DNA of 64,000 nucleotides from Ahrensia sp. Its GTDB lineage: Bacteria > Pseudomonadota > Alphaproteobacteria > Rhizobiales > Rhizobiaceae. Position numbers and translations under genes: made by a program. The stretch spans positions 62,001-126,000 of the forward strand of contig PAKZ01000041.1 in NCBI GenBank assembly GCA_002706335.1. The letters run 5' to 3'. Of this stretch, positions 59,479-64,000 are shown one piece after another. Under the pieces are notes generated by a model that had not been told where the DNA came from, did not search any database, and saw nothing but the letters and a program-made list of their open reading frames with translations. The stretch's first letter is position 1, and every line of letters starts with the position of its first letter.

Positions 59479-60426
59479 ATGAAAATCATTTCCGCCGACG
59501 ATATCGACCGGCTGTTTACCTATGAAAAAGTCATCGACGCGCTGCGCGACGCTTTCGTCGAGGGCGTGACTGCACCGTTGCGCCATCATCACACGATCGA
59601 GCGCGATGGCGGCGCCGACCAGACGCTGCTGCTGATGCCGGCATGGAGCCGCGATGTGGCGCTCGGACATATCGGCGTGAAGATCGCGACGGTGACGCCG
59701 GACAACGGCAAACAGTCGCTGCCGGCGGTGATGGCATCCTATATCCTGATGGACGGGAAAACCGGCAAGCCTGAAGCTCTGGTCGACGGAACACGGCTGA
59801 CGCTGTGGCGGACATCCTGCGCCTCCGCGCTCGCTGCACGCTATCTTGCGCCCGCCGATGCCGAGACGCTGCTCATTCTGGGAGCAGGCGAACTGGCGCC
59901 GTTTCTGGTGCGCGCCCATGCCAGCACGAGACCCTACAAGCGGATCGTCGCGTGGAATCGCTCGAATGACAAGGCAGTCAGGATGGCGAAGGCCCTCGAA
60001 GCCGACGGTTTCGATGCGAGCGCAACGGAAGATCTCGACGACGCGGTCGCATCCGCTGACACGATCAGCGCGGCGACCCTGTCTTCGGAGCCCCTGATCA
60101 AGGGCGGCCTGGTCAAGCCCGGCACCCATATCGATCTCGTCGGTGCGTTCACCCCGACTATGCGCGAGAGCGACGATGACTGCATTCGCCGCGCCTCGAT
60201 CTTCGTCGACACGTTCGAAGGCGCGACGAAGGAGGGCGGCGATATCGTGCAGCCGTTGAAATCGGGCGTATTGACCGAGAACGACATCTGCGCCGACCTC
60301 ACAGCTCTGGCCTCCGGCGATCACAAGGGACGGGCGTCCGCCGACGAAATCACGCTATTCAAGTCGACGGGCGCGGCGCTGGAAGATCTCGCGGCTGCGA
60401 TCTTGGCGGCGAAGCTTGCCGCCTGA
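59479..60426 (+). CDS. Ornithine cyclodeaminase/mu-crystallin family protein
   Basis: A 315-residue NAD(P)-dependent protein. The Rossmann loop is LILGAGELAPFLVRAH, and GHIGVKIATVTPDN and DLVGAFTPTMRE are family motifs. Members act as ornithine cyclodeaminase, alanine dehydrogenase or pyrroline/piperideine-2-carboxylate (ketimine) reductase; motifs alone do not decide among them. It follows lapA by 12 bases, with no proline or arginine gene next to it. Confidence 0.85.
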   Translation: MKIISADDIDRLFTYEKVIDALRDAFVEGVTAPLRHHHTIERDGGADQTLLLMPAWSRDVALGHIGVKIATVTPDNGKQSLPAVMASYILMDGKTGKPEALVDGTRLTLWRTSCASALAARYLAPADAETLLILGAGELAPFLVRAHASTRPYKRIVAWNRSNDKAVRMAKALEADGFDASATEDLDDAVASADTISAATLSSEPLIKGGLVKPGTHIDLVGAFTPTMRESDDDCIRRASIFVDTFEGATKEGGDIVQPLKSGVLTENDICADLTALASGDHKGRASADEITLFKSTGAALEDLAAAILAAKLAA

Positions 60427-60510
60427 ACCGCGGATCAGCATGCGCCGGATGCTTGGATTTTACGCGTTTCTGCGCCATAGACAGCGGCAAACATTCTGAA
60501 AGCCCGACCA

Positions 60511-61602
60511 TTGGCCCAGACGGATTCGCGAAAGAAGAACCGCCAGAAAAACCGTCCCGGTGGCGGACAAGGCGGCAAGCCGGCCGAAACACGCGGGCGT
60601 GTCTTCCGGCCGCGGCCGAAACATGCGCAGCCGGCGGAAAAGACGACTGCTCCCGAGCCGCGCGCACCGCGCCCGATGCGCAAGGGTGCGATTCCTCACG
60701 GCGAAGCGCCGATCATCCTCGAAACGGCCGCTGACGCCAACTATGCGCTGCTCGATTGCGGCGATGGCGAAAAACTGGAGCGTTACGGCCCCCACCGGAT
60801 AATCCGGCCCGAAGCGCAGGCGATCTGGGCGAAGAGACTGCCGCGCGACGATTGGGACAAGGCCGACGCGATCTTCACCGGCGACACGGACGAGGAAGGG
60901 CTCGGCCGTTGGCGCTTCCCGGGAAAACAGCTCGGCGAGACCTGGGAAATGGCCTTTGACGGCATTCCCTATTTCGGGCGATTCACCTCTTTCCGCCATG
61001 TTGGTGTGTTTCCCGAGCAGGCGGTGCACTGGCGGCACATGGCGGATCGCATCCGCGCCTCCGACCGTCAACTCAAAGTGCTCAACCTGTTCGGCTATAC
61101 CGGCGTCGCCTCGCTGGTCGCCGCGGAAGCCGGCGCACATGTGACCCATGTGGACGCGTCGAAGAAGGCGATCACCTGGGCCCGCGAAAACCAGGATTTG
61201 GCAAAACTTTCGGACAAGCCGATCCGCTGGATCTGCGAGGACGCGCTAAAATTCGTGCAGCGCGAGGCGCGGCGCGGCAATTCCTACGACATCATCCTGC
61301 TCGACCCGCCTGCCTATGGACGCGGGCCGAATGGCGAGGTCTGGCAGCTCTTCGACAATCTGCCGGAAATGCTCGACACCTGCCGGGATATCCTTTCGGA
61401 AAGGCCGGTCATGATGACGCTCACCGCCTATGCGATCCGGGCATCCTTCTTCGCGATGCACGAAATGATGCGGGACGTCTTCACCGGCTTCGACCGGGAC
61501 GGCGCGATCCAGTCGGGCGAGTTGATAATCCGCGAGGAAGCGGGCGACCGGGCGCTTTCGACCTCGCTCTACAGCCGCTGGATCGCCGGAGGCCCAGCAT
61601 GA
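60511..61602 (+). CDS. RlmI-like class I SAM-dependent rRNA methyltransferase
   Basis: A protein of about 363 residues with a basic N-terminal tail of about 55 residues rich in Lys, Pro and Gln. The methyltransferase domain has NLFGYTGVASLVAAEAG as the SAM loop and LLDPPAYGRGPNGEVW as the catalytic LDPPAY region. It probably methylates 23S rRNA cytosine. The frame starts with TTG at 60511 and a weak ribosome site; an ATG at 60676 would drop the tail. The stop overlaps the next gene, another RNA methyltransferase. Confidence 0.83.
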   Translation: MAQTDSRKKNRQKNRPGGGQGGKPAETRGRVFRPRPKHAQPAEKTTAPEPRAPRPMRKGAIPHGEAPIILETAADANYALLDCGDGEKLERYGPHRIIRPEAQAIWAKRLPRDDWDKADAIFTGDTDEEGLGRWRFPGKQLGETWEMAFDGIPYFGRFTSFRHVGVFPEQAVHWRHMADRIRASDRQLKVLNLFGYTGVASLVAAEAGAHVTHVDASKKAITWARENQDLAKLSDKPIRWICEDALKFVQREARRGNSYDIILLDPPAYGRGPNGEVWQLFDNLPEMLDTCRDILSERPVMMTLTAYAIRASFFAMHEMMRDVFTGFDRDGAIQSGELIIREEAGDRALSTSLYSRWIAGGPA

Positions 61603-62447
61603 GCGAAACCATCCGTGCGCCGGGGCGGGGGAAGGAGGTCACCAGCCTCTCCAACCCGATCATCAAGGATATCCGGCTTCTCGAAAAGAAGCGGCATCGT
61701 GACGAGACGGGCACCTTCCTCGCGGAAGGCATGAAGCTCGTGATCGACGCGATAGAAAACGGCTGGACGATCCGCACGCTGATCTATGCCAAGGCCGGCC
61801 GCGGGCAGGAGAATGTCGAAAAGCTCGCCACGCGATGTCTCGCGCAAGGCGCCGACGTGCTTATCGTCTCGGAAAAAGTGCTCGGCGCAATTGCACGGCG
61901 CGACAATCCCCAGATGGTGATGGGCGTTTTCGAGCAGCGCTGGACCAGCCCGGCGGCGATCCGCCCGGCCGGAAACGATGTCTGGGTGGCGCTCGACCGG
62001 GTCCGCGCCCCCGGCAATCTCGGCACGATCATCCGTACCGCCGATGCGGTCGGCGCGAAGGGCGTTATCCTCGTCGGCCAGACGACCGACCCGTTCGCGA
62101 CCGAAACCGTGCGCGCAACCATGGGTTCGATCTTCGCCGTGCCCCTGACGCGGATGAGCGAGGCCGATTTCATTGCCTTTGCCGGCAAATGGCCGGGCAC
62201 GGTCGCCGGCACGCATCTGAAGGGTGCGGTCGACTACCGCAAACCGAATTATCGGGAGAAGCCGGTGTTGCTGTTTATGGGCAACGAACAGGCCGGGCTG
62301 ACCGACGAACTCGCGGCGGCCTGCACCGTCCTGATCAAGATCCCGCAGGCAGGAAGGGCCGACTCGCTCAATCCCGCCATCGCGACCGGCGTCAGCCTGT
62401 TCGAGATCCGTCGCCATGCGCTGACTTTCGAGGGAGAAGTATCATGA
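61599..62447 (+). CDS. TrmH/SpoU family RNA methyltransferase
   Basis: A 282-residue SPOUT methyltransferase for 2'-O-ribose methylation. It has an N-terminal substrate-binding domain ([13 protein letters not shown]) and the three SpoU motifs: [23 protein letters not shown] and [13 protein letters not shown]. It starts in an ATGA overlap with the preceding methyltransferase and ends in an ATGA overlap with lspA. The RNA target is unknown. Confidence 0.9.
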   Translation: MSETIRAPGRGKEVTSLSNPIIKDIRLLEKKRHRDETGTFLAEGMKLVIDAIENGWTIRTLIYAKAGRGQENVEKLATRCLAQGADVLIVSEKVLGAIARRDNPQMVMGVFEQRWTSPAAIRPAGNDVWVALDRVRAPGNLGTIIRTADAVGAKGVILVGQTTDPFATETVRATMGSIFAVPLTRMSEADFIAFAGKWPGTVAGTHLKGAVDYRKPNYREKPVLLFMGNEQAGLTDELAAACTVLIKIPQAGRADSLNPAIATGVSLFEIRRHALTFEGEVS

Positions 62448-62929
62448 AAGGGCTTCTGCCGGCAGCAACCGCCATCGGACTGGTCGTCGCCGCCGACCGG
62501 TTGATCAAGATCCTGGTGGAACGGTCGATGTCCTATCAGGAGACGATCGACCTGCTGCCCTTCTTCGCGCTTTTCCGCACACACAATCAGGGCATCGCGT
62601 TTTCGCTCCTGTGGGGGCTCGGACCGCTTCCGCTGATCGCGATCAGCCTCGGCGTCATCGCCTTCGTGCTGTGGCTGTGGCGCTCCAGCCCGGCGGACCG
62701 CATCGTCGCGCATCTCGGCTTCGCGCTGGTGATCGGCGGGGCGGTGGGAAATCTGATCGACCGCGCCATGAATGGCTATGTGATCGACTATTTCCTGTTC
62801 CATACGCCGGTATGGTCCTTTGCGGTTTTCAACCTCGCCGATGCGGCGATCACCATCGGCGCGGGGCTGATCATACTGGACGAGTTGCTGGTCTGGCGGC
62901 GTGAGCGGGCTATCGAAAAAGCCGACTGA
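62444..62929 (+). CDS. lspA: Lipoprotein signal peptidase
   Basis: A 161-residue inner-membrane aspartic protease with four membrane helices that cleaves lipoprotein signal peptides before the lipidated Cys. The catalytic residues are Asp115 (NGYVIDYF) and Asp133 ([11 protein letters not shown]), and GNLIDR is conserved. The ATG overlaps the SpoU gene stop by four bases. lnt and the deacetylase lipoprotein elsewhere in the window belong to the same pathway. Confidence 0.95.
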   Translation: MKGLLPAATAIGLVVAADRLIKILVERSMSYQETIDLLPFFALFRTHNQGIAFSLLWGLGPLPLIAISLGVIAFVLWLWRSSPADRIVAHLGFALVIGGAVGNLIDRAMNGYVIDYFLFHTPVWSFAVFNLADAAITIGAGLIILDELLVWRRERAIEKAD

Positions 62930-62960
62930 ACCTTATTTCCGGAATCCAACGGAGGACATC

Positions 62961-63956
62961 ATGGCCGACACTTTCAAGGCAATCCTGATATCACGCGACG
63001 AAGACAAGAAGCAGTCCGTCAATGTCGAGACGCTGGCCGTCGATGATCTCATGGAGGGCGACGTCGTCGTCAATGTCGAGGCGTCGACGGTCAACTACAA
63101 GGACGGTCTGGCTATCACCGGAAAGTCGCCGGTTGTGCGGCACTGGCCAATGATTCCCGGCATCGATCTCGCCGGAACGGTCGAAAGCTCCGACCATCCC
63201 GACTGGAAACCCGGCGACAAGGTGATCCTGAATGGCTGGGGCACCGGCGAGACCCATTACGGCGCCTATGCCGGCAAGTCGCGCATCAAGGGCGACTGGC
63301 TGATCGCACGGCCCGAGAGCATCAGCGCGCTGGACGCGATGGCCGTTGGCACCGCCGGCTATACGGCGATGCTGTCGGTCATGGCACTGGAACGCCACGG
63401 CATCACCCCCGATCGCGGCCCGGTGGCGGTGACTGGGGCATCGGGCGGCGTCGGCTCGGTGGCGATCGCTCTGCTCGCAAAACTCGGCTACCACGTCATC
63501 GCCTCGACAGGACGGGCATCGGAAGAAGACTATCTGAAAGGTCTTGGCGCCGCCGAGATCATCGACCGGGCGGAACTCTCCGAACCGGGCCGCCCGCTTG
63601 GCAAGGAACGCTGGGCCGCGGCGATCGACTCGGTCGGCTCGCACACCCTGGCCAACCTGCTGGCGCAGACCACGTATGGCGGTGCGGTCTCCGCCTGCGG
63701 TCTCGCCCAAGGCTTCGACCTGCCGGCCACCGTGATGCCCTTCATCCTGCGCGGCGTGTCGCTGCTCGGCATAGATTCGGTGATGGCTCCGAAAGCGTTG
63801 CGTGAAGAGGCCTGGGCACGGATCGGCACCGATCTCGATGCCGGCAAACTGGCCGCCCTCTCAACGACGATCGGGTTCGACGACATCATAGACACGGCGC
63901 ATGGCCTGCTTGACGGCAAGGTGCGAGGACGTGTGGTCATCGATATGGCCAAATAG
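62961..63956 (+). CDS. AcuI/YhdH-family zinc-free alcohol dehydrogenase-like oxidoreductase
   Basis: A 331-residue medium-chain reductase. NYKDGLAITGKSPVVR is the family signature of AcuI/YhdH (acrylyl-CoA reductase), and VTGASGGVGSVAIALLAKLG is the NADPH loop. No structural zinc cysteines are present. GGAGG precedes the ATG. The last 44 bases of the window after it hold nothing I can identify. Confidence 0.9.
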   Translation: MADTFKAILISRDEDKKQSVNVETLAVDDLMEGDVVVNVEASTVNYKDGLAITGKSPVVRHWPMIPGIDLAGTVESSDHPDWKPGDKVILNGWGTGETHYGAYAGKSRIKGDWLIARPESISALDAMAVGTAGYTAMLSVMALERHGITPDRGPVAVTGASGGVGSVAIALLAKLGYHVIASTGRASEEDYLKGLGAAEIIDRAELSEPGRPLGKERWAAAIDSVGSHTLANLLAQTTYGGAVSACGLAQGFDLPATVMPFILRGVSLLGIDSVMAPKALREEAWARIGTDLDAGKLAALSTTIGFDDIIDTAHGLLDGKVRGRVVIDMAK

Positions 63957-64000
63957 GTCAATTCGGGACGGATCTCGACAGTTTTAACGGCGAGTTCAAC

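Overview
The window is chromosomal core DNA of a GC-rich alphaproteobacterium, most likely order Hyphomicrobiales (Rhizobiales). The evidence is gene content and order: an Irr-type heme-sensing Fur protein beside fabA-fabB-fabI; rpsT upstream of dnaA; rimP-nusA-ylxR-infB-rbfA-HNH-truB then rpsO-pnp; tsaB-rimI-fur-plsC-miaB-phoH-ybeY-corC-lnt-XRE regulator-metK-trmB; and lptC-lptA-lptB-rpoN-hpf-ptsN. I cannot name the genus from sequence alone. No transposase, integrase, phage gene, CRISPR array, rRNA or tRNA is visible, and the genes are packed tightly with many stop/start overlaps.

Layout. 1-3913 (minus): the three-gene operon for the osmoprotectant N-acetylglutaminylglutamine amide (asnO, ngg and the start of its M42 peptidase). 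4184-5474: an SDR oxidoreductase facing a small heme-copper-oxidase-like membrane protein. 5837-8129: a partial Flp/Tad pilus locus (pilin, secretin N-domain protein, two TadE-like pseudopilins) with no ATPase or platform gene in the window. 8261-11640: deoB, mutM, an enoyl-CoA hydratase and rpsT. 11641-12357: a gene-free, partly AT-rich stretch before dnaA that is a candidate dnaA control region and possible origin segment. 12358-17254: dnaA, dnaN, recF and a MoeB/ThiF-family gene. 17318-19922: a GST-fold protein, a D-2-hydroxyacid dehydrogenase and a periplasmic SH3 protein. 19935-24741: irr divergent from the fatty-acid genes fabA-fabB-fabI, followed by a GGDEF/EAL protein. 24748-28483: an RsmC-like methyltransferase, pnp and rpsO. 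28662-32388: a beta-lactamase-fold serine hydrolase, an aldehyde dehydrogenase and an alpha/beta hydrolase. 32401-40518: the ribosome-assembly and transcription block read leftward, with a hairpin plus T-tract directly before rimP. 40677-52428: a deacetylase lipoprotein and then a long leftward series from tsaB to trmB. 52630-57634: ptsN, hpf, rpoN and the lipopolysaccharide-transport genes. 57801-63956 (plus): sppA, ihfB, lapA, an ornithine cyclodeaminase-family gene, two RNA methyltransferases, lspA and an AcuI-like oxidoreductase.

How it fits together. Most of the window serves replication initiation (dnaA, dnaN, recF, ihfB), translation and RNA turnover (infB, nusA, rimP, rbfA, truB, rpsO, pnp, miaB, tsaB, ybeY, trmB, hpf), envelope building (fab genes, plsC, lnt, lspA, lptABC, sppA) and iron or nitrogen regulation (irr, fur, rpoN, ptsN). 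Accessory interest is limited. The best second-look items are the RNA-level control candidates (rimP leader hairpin, Shine-Dalgarno hairpin before the EAL gene, rpsO-pnp leader, dnaA leader), the palindrome before metK next to an XRE regulator gene, the HNH-family gene coupled to rbfA, the fragmentary pilus locus and the orphan oxidase-like protein. I did not find a convincing wholly new multi-gene system. Start codons were chosen by Shine-Dalgarno sequence, family start and overlap with the upstream gene; several are TTG or GTG.
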